A stretch of DNA of 64,000 nt, taken from Polyangium sp. 15x6 (GTDB lineage Bacteria; Myxococcota_A; Polyangia; Polyangiales; Polyangiaceae). Shown here piece by piece: positions 24,004 through 32,441 of this stretch. The translations under genes were made by a program, and so were the position numbers. The notes beneath the pieces are model-generated. The model was not told the origin of the DNA and searched no databases. It saw nothing but the letters and a program-made list of their open reading frames with translations. The DNA is taken from the NCBI RefSeq assembly GCF_029960785.1, contig NZ_JASBQE010000010.1, forward strand, positions 62,001-126,000. The letters are read 5' to 3'. Within the stretch, counting starts at the first letter, position 1. Each line of letters opens with the position of its first letter.

Positions 24004-26313
24004 GTGGCGCGTATCCAGCTCCCCCTCGTCGGCCTCCTCGAAGAGGCCATCCTCCCCGGCGAAGAACGCACGTTCGCCGTGCCCGCCATCGACACCGTCG
24101 CCCTCGTCGCGCTGTCGCGCGCCGCCCGTGAGGCGAAGCTCCCCGCGGAGATCCTCGCGGTCACGATCACCTCCTCGGTCGAGCTGCCCTCGCTGGTCAC
24201 CGGCAGGTGGGGCACGACGTGTCGGATCGTCTCCGTCGACGCGACGACCCTCACGCTCGCCGGCCTCCGAAGAGGCCGGCTCGTGGCCGCGCGCGGAAAG
24301 GAGCCCCCGTACACGGCCGACGTGGACACGCCCGACGAGGACGAGTCCACGCCGGACACGAAGGCGCTGCTCTCCGCCGCCCACCTGCTCTTCGCCGCCC
24401 TCGACGGAGGCGCGGTGCCCGAGCCCCTGGACTTCCACGCCCCCCTGCGCACCGCGCTCGCCGCCGCCGCGCGCGCGGTCTCCGGCAAGGCCGAGTTCGC
24501 CGAGCTCACGCAACACCCGCTCGAGGAAGGGATCCGCCGCGTCGCGCTCCTGCTCGCGGCCCGCGCCGAGGGGCGAAACGCCGCCCCCGAGCTCGAAGCG
24601 ATGCTCCGCCAGGCGATGGCCAAACCCGAGGTGCCGAAGGCGCTCCGGCAGAAGCTCTGGTCGCAGATCGTCGAGCTGCAGAAGCGGCTCGACCTGCACG
24701 ATCCCGCGATCGCCGAGGAGGGCGACGACCTCGCCCGGCTGCAGCGCAAGCTGTCGCAGGCAGGGATGCCCAAGCTCGCGCGCGAGACGGCCAAGCGCGA
24801 GCTGCGCCTCTTGCGGGGCATGCAGTCGAACCACCACGACTACTCCACGTACACGAACCACCTCGACTTCATGGCGCGCCTGCCCTGGCAGCCCGACCCG
24901 GAGCGCCCCATCGATCTCGCCGCCGTGCGCGCCGCGCTCGATCGCGGCCACCACGGCCTGGAGAAGCCGAAGCGGCGCGTCGCCGAGTACCTCGCCGTGC
25001 GCAAGCTCGGCGGCGAGAACGCCTCGATGATCCTCTGCCTCGCCGGCCCGCCCGGCGTCGGCAAGACGACGATCGCCCGCGCGATGGCCGAGGCGCTCGG
25101 GCGCCCCTTCGCCCGCGTCGCGCTCGGCGGCGTGCACGACGAGAGCGAGATCCGCGGCCACCGCCTGAGCTACGTCGCCGCGTCGGCAGGCCGGATCCTG
25201 CGCGCCATCGTGGAGGCAGGCAGCGCGAGCGCGCTCGTCTTGCTCGACGAGATCGACAAGATCGGCGAAGGGCGCGCCCGCAGCCCCATGGCCGCGCTGC
25301 TCGAGGTGCTGGATCCGGAGCAGAACCCGCACTTCCAGGACAACTTCCTCGGCGTGCCGTACGACCTGTCGCACGTGCTCTTCGTGGCCACGGCGAACGA
25401 CACCTCCCAGATCCACCCGACGCTGCTCGACCGGCTGGAGCTTTGCGAGATCGAGGGGTACACGGCCGTCGAGAAGACCGCGATCCTGCGGACGCACCTG
25501 CTCGACCGGCTGCGCGCCGAGATCGGGCTGCCGAAGACGCCCGCGATCGAGGACGACGCCGTGACGGTGCTCATCGACGGCTACACGCGCGAGGCCGGCG
25601 TCCGGCAGCTCCGTCACGCGCTCGCGACGGTGCTCCGCGCCCGCGCGCTCGCGCTCGTCACGCGCCGAGAGCAAGGCGAGGCCGACGCCGCCGGCGAGGA
25701 GCAAGCCCCGCCGATCACCCAGGCCGAGGTCGAGGCCGCGCTCGGTCCGCCGCGGTTCACGAAGGAGAAGGCCCTCGGCGCGCTGCCCGTCGGCGTGACG
25801 ACCGGCCTCTCCGTCGGGCCCGGCGGCGGCTCGGTGCTCTTCGTGGAGGCCGCGACCATGCCGGGGCGCGGGGAGCTCGTGTCGACGGGCAACCTCGGCG
25901 ACGTGCTGAAGGAGTCCGTCCGCGCGGCGTTCTCGCACGTGCGGGCCGAGATGAGCCGCTACGGCGTCGAGCAGGGCAGGCTCGCGGCGACCGACGTGCA
26001 CGTGCACGTGCCCGAGGCGAGCCTCGCGAAGGACGGCCCGAGCGCCGGGACGGCCATCTTCGCCGCGCTGGTCTCGGCCCTGTCGGGCAGGCCGGCGCCC
26101 GCCGATACCGCGCTCTCCGGGGAGCTCTCGCTGAGCGGTCGCGTGCTCGCCGTCGGCGGCATCCGCGCGAAGCTCATCGCCGCCGAGCGCGCCGGCCTCG
26201 CGCGCGTGGTGATCCCCGAGGCGAACCGCGCCGATGTCCCCGAGGACATCCACCTCGACGTGACGTTCGTGCGCACGATCGACGAAGTATACCGCGCGCT
26301 CTTCCCGTCGTAG
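24004..26313 (+). CDS. lon: ATP-dependent Lon protease
   Basis: 769-residue Lon, which unfolds and degrades damaged or regulatory proteins in the cytoplasm. The N-terminal substrate-binding domain (about 1-200) is divergent. The AAA+ module has Walker A GPPGVGKTT (Lys354) and Walker B ALVLLDEIDKI. The serine-lysine dyad of the protease is intact: Ser680 in KDGPSAGTAI and Lys723 in GGIRAKLIAAE, 43 residues apart as in E. coli. The start is GTG without a clear Shine-Dalgarno sequence. Length is close to the usual 780-810. An imperfect inverted repeat (23941-23960) lies upstream but no heat-shock operator was identified. A large helical-repeat protein follows after 29 nt. Other Lon paralogues may exist elsewhere. 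Confidence 0.96.
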   Translation: MARIQLPLVGLLEEAILPGEERTFAVPAIDTVALVALSRAAREAKLPAEILAVTITSSVELPSLVTGRWGTTCRIVSVDATTLTLAGLRRGRLVAARGKEPPYTADVDTPDEDESTPDTKALLSAAHLLFAALDGGAVPEPLDFHAPLRTALAAAARAVSGKAEFAELTQHPLEEGIRRVALLLAARAEGRNAAPELEAMLRQAMAKPEVPKALRQKLWSQIVELQKRLDLHDPAIAEEGDDLARLQRKLSQAGMPKLARETAKRELRLLRGMQSNHHDYSTYTNHLDFMARLPWQPDPERPIDLAAVRAALDRGHHGLEKPKRRVAEYLAVRKLGGENASMILCLAGPPGVGKTTIARAMAEALGRPFARVALGGVHDESEIRGHRLSYVAASAGRILRAIVEAGSASALVLLDEIDKIGEGRARSPMAALLEVLDPEQNPHFQDNFLGVPYDLSHVLFVATANDTSQIHPTLLDRLELCEIEGYTAVEKTAILRTHLLDRLRAEIGLPKTPAIEDDAVTVLIDGYTREAGVRQLRHALATVLRARALALVTRREQGEADAAGEEQAPPITQAEVEAALGPPRFTKEKALGALPVGVTTGLSVGPGGGSVLFVEAATMPGRGELVSTGNLGDVLKESVRAAFSHVRAEMSRYGVEQGRLAATDVHVHVPEASLAKDGPSAGTAIFAALVSALSGRPAPADTALSGELSLSGRVLAVGGIRAKLIAAERAGLARVVIPEANRADVPEDIHLDVTFVRTIDEVYRALFPS

Positions 26314-26342
26314 GAGAGCGCTCCGAGGGAAAGGACGCGCTC

Positions 26343-28376
26343 ATGCCCAAACAGTATCCGCTGCTCGCGACGGCCGAGGAGATCCGCACGATCGCGCGCC
26401 GCGCCATCACGCTGATGGAGGTCCTGCACGAGGGGCACGACGACGACGTCGCGTGGAACGATCCGGACGCGCAGAGGCTCGACAACCTCGTGTTCCGCGG
26501 CGCGAAGGAGGCCATGCGCTTCTGCGCGACCGCGGCGGGCCTGCTCGGAGACGCGTCGCTGCTCCAGCTCGTCGTGGCGCTGCTGGAGGAGCAAGGCGGG
26601 TGGGACGATCACGCCGACAAGGACACGGACGTCGTGGCCGAAGGGCTCGGGGAGCTGCTCCGGCGAGGCGCGCCGGTGAACGACAGCGTGGAGGCGTTCG
26701 CCGCGAGCCCGAACGACGAAATCCGCGCCATCATCGCCGCGGGCGTGCGCCCGACGAACGAGCGCGCCGTCAAGCTCCTCGAGAGGCTGGCCAAGGATCC
26801 CATCGCCGACGTGCGCAAGCCCGCGCAGGAGGCGCTGGCGTCGCGCGGCGAGCTGCCGTGGTGGGCAGGGAAGTGGCAGCGTGATCCGCTCGCGCACCTG
26901 CCCGAGGCGGACGCCGAGGCGATCCGCGAGCCGATCCAGCGCATCTCGGCGATGCTCGACGAGTCCCGCTGGACCTTGATGAAGCAGGAGCGCGAGTTCA
27001 CCGAGCTCGTCGCGAAGCTGCCGGACCCGATCGCCGTCGACGTGCTGGAGACGACGCTCGGGTCCGGCGGGAACCACGCGACGAGGATGCCCCTGACGGG
27101 GGCGCACCTCCTGTCACGCGAAGGCGGCACCGAGGCGTTCCTCCGGGTGCTCGAGGGCTGGGCCAAGGGTCGCGCGTTCCACCTGACGGCCGATCACAAG
27201 GCGATGGTCGCGTCGCTGTCGCACGAGCGGGCCGTGACGGTAGGCCTCGCGCTCGCGAAGTACGCGCTGTCCGCGCCGGCCTCGATGCGCGACGAGGTGG
27301 CCACGCCCTACTTCCTGGCCGCCGAGCTCGCCGAGGAGGTGATGCCTCCGGGCGCGGATCTCTCGCCGATCGTCGAGATGGTCCTCGAAGCGCCCGAGGT
27401 GACGACGAGCCGAGGAATGGACTTCATCATGAACAAGATCGCGAACGTGCTCGGCGCGAAGAACGCGAGGCCCGGGGCGCTCTCGGAGCGCCTGCTCGAG
27501 GCGCGCCTCGCCGGGTATCCAGGCGCCTGGTCGCGGATGGGCGCGAACATCGACAAGCTCGTGCAAAAGGCGCCGTTCGAGCTGCTCCGCCCCGCCGTGG
27601 AGCAGGCCTTGCGGAGCGAGGACGACAAGCTCACGCGCTGGGGGCTGCGGTGCATCCTGACGGACGCATATGCCGCGGAGACGGACGGGAGCCGGATCGA
27701 GCTCGCGGCTCGTCTCTGCGAGGACGCGCGCCTGCGGGGCCTGATCGTCGCCGACCCCACGTTGACCAAGATGGCCATCATGCCGCTACGCGCCGCGCTC
27801 CGGCGTGGAGAGCTCGCGTGCACGGAGGCGCTCAACGTGGTCTCGGCGATCTCCGAGCTCTGGGGCGGCGTCGCGCCGATGTTCTTCTCGAGGGTCTTCA
27901 CGGGCGCAGAGAAGGACGAGGCGCGGAGCAAGCTGCGCGACGAACACGCGCCGTTCCTCGGGCCGGAGGAGCTCCGCGGCCCCGTCACCGAGGACGAGTG
28001 GACCGCGCTGCGCCGCGCCCGGGACGCGAACCCCCCGAACGAGTACGGGGCCTGGATGCGCACCCTCGGCGTCCTGCCCGAAGGTCCCTGGCACCCGGAG
28101 GACCGCGCGCTGATCGATCGCGCTCTCGCGGCCTTCGAGGAGCGCCCGGAGCTCGCGATGCCGATCTCGATGTGCCTCACCGCGAAGGCGACGGTCGACG
28201 ATCTGCCCATCTTCGATCGGCTGATCCAGCGCGCCCCCGACCACCGCGCGCTCGTGCGCTCGAACCTGTACTCGACCCGCGAGAGGCTCGGCTTGCCCAA
28301 GAAGCCCGCCGACGACGCGGAGAAGGCCGAGGCGACGTCCGGCGGAGACTGGATGGACGAAGAGGACGAAGCGTGA
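26343..28376 (+). CDS. large helical-repeat (HEAT-like) hypothetical protein
   Basis: 677 residues, predicted soluble, made of paired helices. Segments such as DEIRAIIAAGVRPTNERAVKLLERLAKD and DPIADVRKPAQEALAS have the pattern of HEAT or armadillo-type repeats. No catalytic motif was seen. The N-terminal 110 residues (ATAEEIRTIARRAITLMEV onwards) may be a separate helical cap, and the C-terminus is acidic (DWMDEEDEA). AAGGA lies 7 nt before the ATG. It is 29 nt downstream of lon on the same strand, so co-transcription with Lon is likely; a role as adaptor or substrate-binding partner is speculation. The frame is open far upstream, but that part overlaps lon and is a shadow. Confidence 0.7.
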   Translation: MPKQYPLLATAEEIRTIARRAITLMEVLHEGHDDDVAWNDPDAQRLDNLVFRGAKEAMRFCATAAGLLGDASLLQLVVALLEEQGGWDDHADKDTDVVAEGLGELLRRGAPVNDSVEAFAASPNDEIRAIIAAGVRPTNERAVKLLERLAKDPIADVRKPAQEALASRGELPWWAGKWQRDPLAHLPEADAEAIREPIQRISAMLDESRWTLMKQEREFTELVAKLPDPIAVDVLETTLGSGGNHATRMPLTGAHLLSREGGTEAFLRVLEGWAKGRAFHLTADHKAMVASLSHERAVTVGLALAKYALSAPASMRDEVATPYFLAAELAEEVMPPGADLSPIVEMVLEAPEVTTSRGMDFIMNKIANVLGAKNARPGALSERLLEARLAGYPGAWSRMGANIDKLVQKAPFELLRPAVEQALRSEDDKLTRWGLRCILTDAYAAETDGSRIELAARLCEDARLRGLIVADPTLTKMAIMPLRAALRRGELACTEALNVVSAISELWGGVAPMFFSRVFTGAEKDEARSKLRDEHAPFLGPEELRGPVTEDEWTALRRARDANPPNEYGAWMRTLGVLPEGPWHPEDRALIDRALAAFEERPELAMPISMCLTAKATVDDLPIFDRLIQRAPDHRALVRSNLYSTRERLGLPKKPADDAEKAEATSGGDWMDEEDEA

Positions 28377-28407
28377 TCCCGGATCGCGTGGTATCCCCTT
28401 CCCCTCG

Positions 28408-29058
28408 ATGCCCGCCCTGCTCCTCGGAATCCTCGGCGCCCTGCTCTTCGCGCTCATCGCAGGGAACCGCATGAGCCCGCACCCCCGCATGAGCCCGCAC
28501 CCCCGCATGAGCCCGCACCCCCGCACGGAGCGCCGCGCGCTGCAAAGGAGCGTCGAGCGCGCGAACGCCGTCGCGAAAGCTCTCGGGTTCGTCGCGGAGC
28601 AGGACGCCGAGATTCCCACCACGTTCCGGCTGCATGCGCCCAAAGCGAGCGACGGCGTCACCTTTTGGATGGGCTCGCCCGCAGTTTTCGCGGGCTCGTT
28701 CAAAAAGGACAAGCTCGTCGACTGGATGAAGCTAAAGACCAAAGGCCCGCCCGGTTTCCCCGCAGGGGTGAAGGTGCGGCCGCCCGTGCAGACCTCCCTC
28801 GAACGGCGCGAAGGCCTCCCCGGCGAGGCGCCGACGCTGGTCACGCCGGGCGGCGTCGAGCTCGTGATCGAGAACGAAGAGGGCGCGGCGATCGATATCG
28901 CGGCCCTCACCGGATGGATCGATTCGTTCCCGCAAGGAACGTGGCTCGTCACGATGAACGCCGACGCGATGGAGCTACGCGCCGACACACCCGCGGCCGA
29001 AGACGCGATCCCCTGCGCGCGGATGCTGCTCGAAAAGGCGCGCGAGCCCCGCTTTTAA
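28408..29058 (+). CDS. membrane-anchored hypothetical protein with MSPHPR repeats
   Basis: 216 residues. A single hydrophobic helix (about 3-19) is followed by three perfect copies of MSPHPR (22-39), then a soluble domain of unknown family (about 45-216). The soluble part has two blocks, FRLHAPKASDGVTFWMG and GVELVIENEEGAAIDIAALTGWID. Each repeat supplies a Met, so internal starts could release a form without the anchor. No strong ribosome site is seen before any of them. It follows the helical-repeat gene after 31 nt and its stop overlaps the convergent bPH-like gene by 4 nt. Confidence 0.6.
   Translation: MPALLLGILGALLFALIAGNRMSPHPRMSPHPRMSPHPRTERRALQRSVERANAVAKALGFVAEQDAEIPTTFRLHAPKASDGVTFWMGSPAVFAGSFKKDKLVDWMKLKTKGPPGFPAGVKVRPPVQTSLERREGLPGEAPTLVTPGGVELVIENEEGAAIDIAALTGWIDSFPQGTWLVTMNADAMELRADTPAAEDAIPCARMLLEKAREPRF
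28471..28524 (+). repeat. three perfect 18-bp tandem repeats
   Basis: Three identical copies of ATGAGCCCGCACCCCCGC encode MSPHPR three times. The unit is a multiple of three, so copy-number change would lengthen or shorten the protein without a frameshift. Confidence 0.9.
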
Positions 29059-30179
29059 GCCACCGAGATCGCCGGCGCGCTCGGCGCGCGCAGGATGATC
29101 CGACGCACGGCCTCCGGGTCCGTGATGCGGCGGAGCACGGGCTGGAGGCCCTCGGCATCACGCTCGCCGAACGCGCCGCTCGAGGCGAAGGCGCGCGCGC
29201 GCGGGCCGTCGAGCACCAGGAAAAGATCGTTGAGGCCGCCCGCCGCCGGGCTGTCGATGACGTCGACGATGCGCGTGCGCTCGAGGTGCAGCTCCTCGTC
29301 GCCGCGCTGGATGAGGACACGCCGGTTCGTCACCCAGTACCGCGTGCGCGTTTCGAGGCGCGCAGGCCGGACGATCGAGGCATACACGACGAGAACGCCC
29401 GCCGAGACGAGCAGGAGGATCGTGAGCGCGAGCGAGGTGACGAGCGCGAAGAAGGAGAGCGACTCGGGCGAGAGGCCGCCACGCACGACGGTGCGCGTCG
29501 CGTGCACGGCGTGGCTCGACGAGACGATCGCCGCGACGAAGAGGCCGATGCCGAGCACGAGGCCGAGGGCCGCGCGTCCGCTCGACGGGAGCCATTTGCG
29601 AAAGCCGTCGGGCGGATGGCCCGACCAGAGGACACGCTCGCCGTCGTCGAGGCGCTGGGCGAGGAGGCGCTGGCCGTCGCCCGCCGGGGTGGACGGCGTG
29701 ACGCCGCGGACGATGGCCCAGACGCGGTCGGGCGCGACGAGGCCGTGGAAGACGATCGCGAGGCGGCGGCGCAAGGCGCCGGTGGGCACGGCGCGCACGA
29801 GCTCGAGGTCGCCGATGCCAGGACGCTTGGGGTCCCAATGAATGCGGGCGAAGCTGATCGCCGAGCGGTCCATCATGCGACGGAGGCTGCCGCGCTGGAG
29901 GATGATGTGGCGCTCGGTCACGACGAACTCGAGCTCGCTGCGCCACCACTTGGGCCCGAGCGCGAAGGCGACGGCGAGGATGGCCATCCACGCGGCGAAC
30001 ACGAGGAGAGCTCCGGGGCTCGATCCGAGCGCGGTGGCGACGACGACGGCGGAGGCGGTGGTGATCGCCGAGATGATGCCCGCGATCGCGGCCGCGATCT
30101 GGTAGAGCACCGGGCACGTGACGGCCTTGGGGCGACCCGACCAGACGACCGACTCCTCGAAGAGCGAATCCCGCTTCAA
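29055..30179 (-). CDS. membrane protein with two bacterial PH-like domains
   Basis: 374 residues. Helices at about 25-50, 55-75, 210-235 and 245-270 form two membrane hairpins. Each is followed by a soluble segment of the bPH type, including FVVTERHIILQRGSLRRMMDRSAISF and YWVTNRRVLIQRGDEELHLERTRIVDV, in which 'T-x-R-R/H-x-x-x-x-G' is typical of bacterial PH domains. The two halves look like an internal duplication. The likely start is TTG at 30179, supported by GGAGG 7 nt upstream. Its stop overlaps that of the convergent upstream gene. The function of such proteins is largely unknown. Confidence 0.65.
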   Translation of the reverse strand: MKRDSLFEESVVWSGRPKAVTCPVLYQIAAAIAGIISAITTASAVVVATALGSSPGALLVFAAWMAILAVAFALGPKWWRSELEFVVTERHIILQRGSLRRMMDRSAISFARIHWDPKRPGIGDLELVRAVPTGALRRRLAIVFHGLVAPDRVWAIVRGVTPSTPAGDGQRLLAQRLDDGERVLWSGHPPDGFRKWLPSSGRAALGLVLGIGLFVAAIVSSSHAVHATRTVVRGGLSPESLSFFALVTSLALTILLLVSAGVLVVYASIVRPARLETRTRYWVTNRRVLIQRGDEELHLERTRIVDVIDSPAAGGLNDLFLVLDGPRARAFASSGAFGERDAEGLQPVLRRITDPEAVRRIILRAPSAPAISVA

Positions 30180-30251
30180 TCAACGCCCTCCGCCGTGGTG
30201 ACAGTGGAGCGTGGAGCGTCCTTGGGTCACCGTAAAGAGGTCAGTGCGATC

Positions 30252-31277
30252 TCAGCGCCTTCGCGCGGCCTGAAGGACGCGCTCCCGCTCCTTCTTGCAA
30301 GCTTCGAGGCGCACGCGGCCGAGGGGGACCCAGCGATCGTCGTCCGGCGCACGTTCGAGGTACGCCTCCCAGGCCTCGATGGCGCGCGTGTACGCCTCGG
30401 CACGCACGGCGCCGAGGTCGGTGGTGCGCGCCGCGCTCCACGCGCCGAGCGCGTCGTACCAGGCCTCGTCGTGCGGCGGTGAGAAGAACCAGCTCGGCTC
30501 GTGGATCTTGCGATCGTCGCGGTCGTACGCGCGGGCGAGCGCGATCGAGGCGAGCGCGCCGTCGAGGTCGCCGTCGCGATCCGTGGCAACGGCGAGGCCC
30601 CAGAGGGCAGTGACCCCGTACTGGAACATCTCGATCGGCAGGAGCGAGCGGAGCGCCTGGCGGTAGCCCTGGATGGCGTCGTCGAGGCGGCCCATGCCCA
30701 TGTACGACTCGGCGCGGTTGGCGAAGAGGACGGCGCGGTGATGGCCGAGCGGCTCGTGCGCGAGCGCCTCGCCATACGCGTGGACCTCTTGGTCGCGCTT
30801 GCCGAGGACGGCGTAGGCGATCGCGAGCTCGTTCCACGCGGAGGTGGTGAGCGCTTGCGGCGCGCTGCCGTGCGCGACGGTGAGGAGCACGCGGATCGCC
30901 TCCTCGACGCGGCCCGGGTTCGGCGGCTTGCGATCCTGACCGAGCCTCCGCAGCACGTGGCCCATGCGCAAGCGCACGCGCGGATCGGGGCTCTCCGCGC
31001 CGCCCGCCTGTTCGAGGCGCTTGAGCGCTTCGAGCAAGTAGACGTCCCGCATGCGCAGGAGGTCGACGGCGGGGCTCGCGTCGAACATGGACTCGCTCTG
31101 CGCGAGGTCGTGCTTGAGGAGGAACTGGTCGGCCTCTTCGAGGAGCGTGGTGCGCGACGCAGCGACGGGATCACGCGCCTGCAGCCACACGGAGGGCGCG
31201 GCGAGCGCCTCGCCCGCGAGGGGCACGGAGAGGAGCGCGGCCGCGACGAACGCGGCGACAAAGAACCTTCGTCTCAC
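30252..31277 (-). CDS. secreted TPR protein
   Basis: 341 residues with a Sec-type signal peptide (about 1-27, cleavage probably near GEALAAPS). The rest is a TPR solenoid (about 40-320), with repeats such as NELAIAYAVLGKRDQEVHAYGEALAHEP and AESYMGMGRLDDAIQGYRQALR. No enzymatic motif. The GTG start overlaps the stop of the preceding TPR gene (GTGA at 31274-31277), so the two are translationally coupled and may act together in the periplasm. The tail is rich in Arg and Lys. Confidence 0.7.
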   Translation of the reverse strand: MRRRFFVAAFVAAALLSVPLAGEALAAPSVWLQARDPVAASRTTLLEEADQFLLKHDLAQSESMFDASPAVDLLRMRDVYLLEALKRLEQAGGAESPDPRVRLRMGHVLRRLGQDRKPPNPGRVEEAIRVLLTVAHGSAPQALTTSAWNELAIAYAVLGKRDQEVHAYGEALAHEPLGHHRAVLFANRAESYMGMGRLDDAIQGYRQALRSLLPIEMFQYGVTALWGLAVATDRDGDLDGALASIALARAYDRDDRKIHEPSWFFSPPHDEAWYDALGAWSAARTTDLGAVRAEAYTRAIEAWEAYLERAPDDDRWVPLGRVRLEACKKERERVLQAARRR

Positions 31278-32275
31278 GGGCCCCCCTTCGCGCCGGCGGG
31301 ACGCGGCGCCTTCTTGGCGGCTTCGAGCCGCGCCCGCGCGGAGGCCGCCCACGGAGTCTTGGCGCCGGGGCCGGCGAGGTACGTCTCCCAGAGTTTCACC
31401 GCGGCCGCGCCCTCGGCCGCGAGCGCTTCGAGGCAAGCCTTGTCCTCGGCCGCCGCGAGGTAACTCGGGCCGCCCGTGCGCAGGTGAACGCCCGAGGCGC
31501 GCGCGTCGGCGAGCGCCGCGTCGGCCTGCACGCGATCGCCGTTGCGATCGAGGACGAGCACGAGCGAGAGGAGCACGTCCCCGGAGAGCGCGCTCGGCGG
31601 GCGTTGCCGCGCTTCACGCAGGTACGCCGCGGCCTCGTCGAGCGGCGCGCGCTTCGGTTCGGTGGAAGGCGCTTCGGCCGGTGTGGCGCCGCCCGCCGCG
31701 CGCGAGGCCGCGACGGCCATGGAGACGTGCGCGGCTTCGAGCAGCACGGCGACGCGGCGATCGGGCGAGCCGAGCAGGTCGATGCGCGGCACGAGCGCGC
31801 GGTAGACGGCGAGCGCGTCCTCGAGTTTGCCCGTGCGCCGGAGGACCTCGGCGAGGTCGTGCATCGTGGGCGGGTCCTCGACGCTGCGCGGATCCTTTCC
31901 GCGCGCGGCCTCGAACTCGCGCGCGGCGTCGTCGATCTTGCCGAGCGCGAGTGCCGCGCGGGCGAGGAGCACGCGAGGCGCGGCGTACCCGGGCAGCACC
32001 TTTTCGGCGTTCTCGGCGGCGGTCTTCGCGGCGGCCGGGTCCGAGACGAGCAGCGCCTTGGCGCGCGCGACGAGGTCGCAATACCGCCCGAGCTCCGGGG
32101 CGCGCACGAGCTCCCAGACCGTGGGACGTCGGGACAATCCACGTCGGACGGTCGAAGCGCACTCCCGCGGACGCCCCGACGCGGCCGCGGCAGCGACGAG
32201 GCTCGCGCCTTGTCCGCTCGATGGAGGCGTCGGAGACGCGAGGACGATCGAGGCGAGGAAGACGCTCGGGATCAC
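31274..32275 (-). CDS. secreted TPR-like protein
   Basis: 333 residues with a short signal peptide (hydrophobic core IPSVFLASIVLA) and a helical-repeat body. TPR-like pairs include YAAPRVLLARAALALGKIDDAAREFEAARGKDP and MHDLAEVLRRTGKLEDALAVYRALVP. I chose the GTG start because it places the signal peptide at the N-terminus and because TATACT ends 6 nt upstream, which fits a leaderless mRNA. The frame remains open further upstream but lacks a signal sequence there. It is the first of two coupled TPR genes, divergent from the PknK-like kinase gene. Confidence 0.65.
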   Translation of the reverse strand: MIPSVFLASIVLASPTPPSSGQGASLVAAAAASGRPRECASTVRRGLSRRPTVWELVRAPELGRYCDLVARAKALLVSDPAAAKTAAENAEKVLPGYAAPRVLLARAALALGKIDDAAREFEAARGKDPRSVEDPPTMHDLAEVLRRTGKLEDALAVYRALVPRIDLLGSPDRRVAVLLEAAHVSMAVAASRAAGGATPAEAPSTEPKRAPLDEAAAYLREARQRPPSALSGDVLLSLVLVLDRNGDRVQADAALADARASGVHLRTGGPSYLAAAEDKACLEALAAEGAAAVKLWETYLAGPGAKTPWAASARARLEAAKKAPRPAGAKGGP

Positions 32276-32281
32276 AGCCGC

Positions 32282-32287
32282 AGTATA
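32282..32287 (-). promoter_or_regulatory. -10-like box before the TPR gene pair
   Basis: The minus strand reads TATACT, 6 nt before the GTG start at 32275. The transcript would begin at the start codon. No good -35 hexamer is visible at the expected distance. Confidence 0.4.
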
Positions 32288-32441
32288 CCGGTCCGCGGCG
32301 TGGCGCGCATCACGCGGTCCTCGCGAGAGCGAACAGGGACGGAGAGAGCGCACGCATTCGTCGCGTCTTGGCCGTATCTTTCGGGCGTCGCCTCCGGCAG
32401 TCTGTAGAAGCAGAAAGAACGACCTCGAAGGATTCGATGTG

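Noticed and set aside
23332-26253. About 970-codon open frame opposite the hypothetical gene and lon
   Set aside because: It is antisense to Lon, whose motifs are intact, and has no coherent domain.
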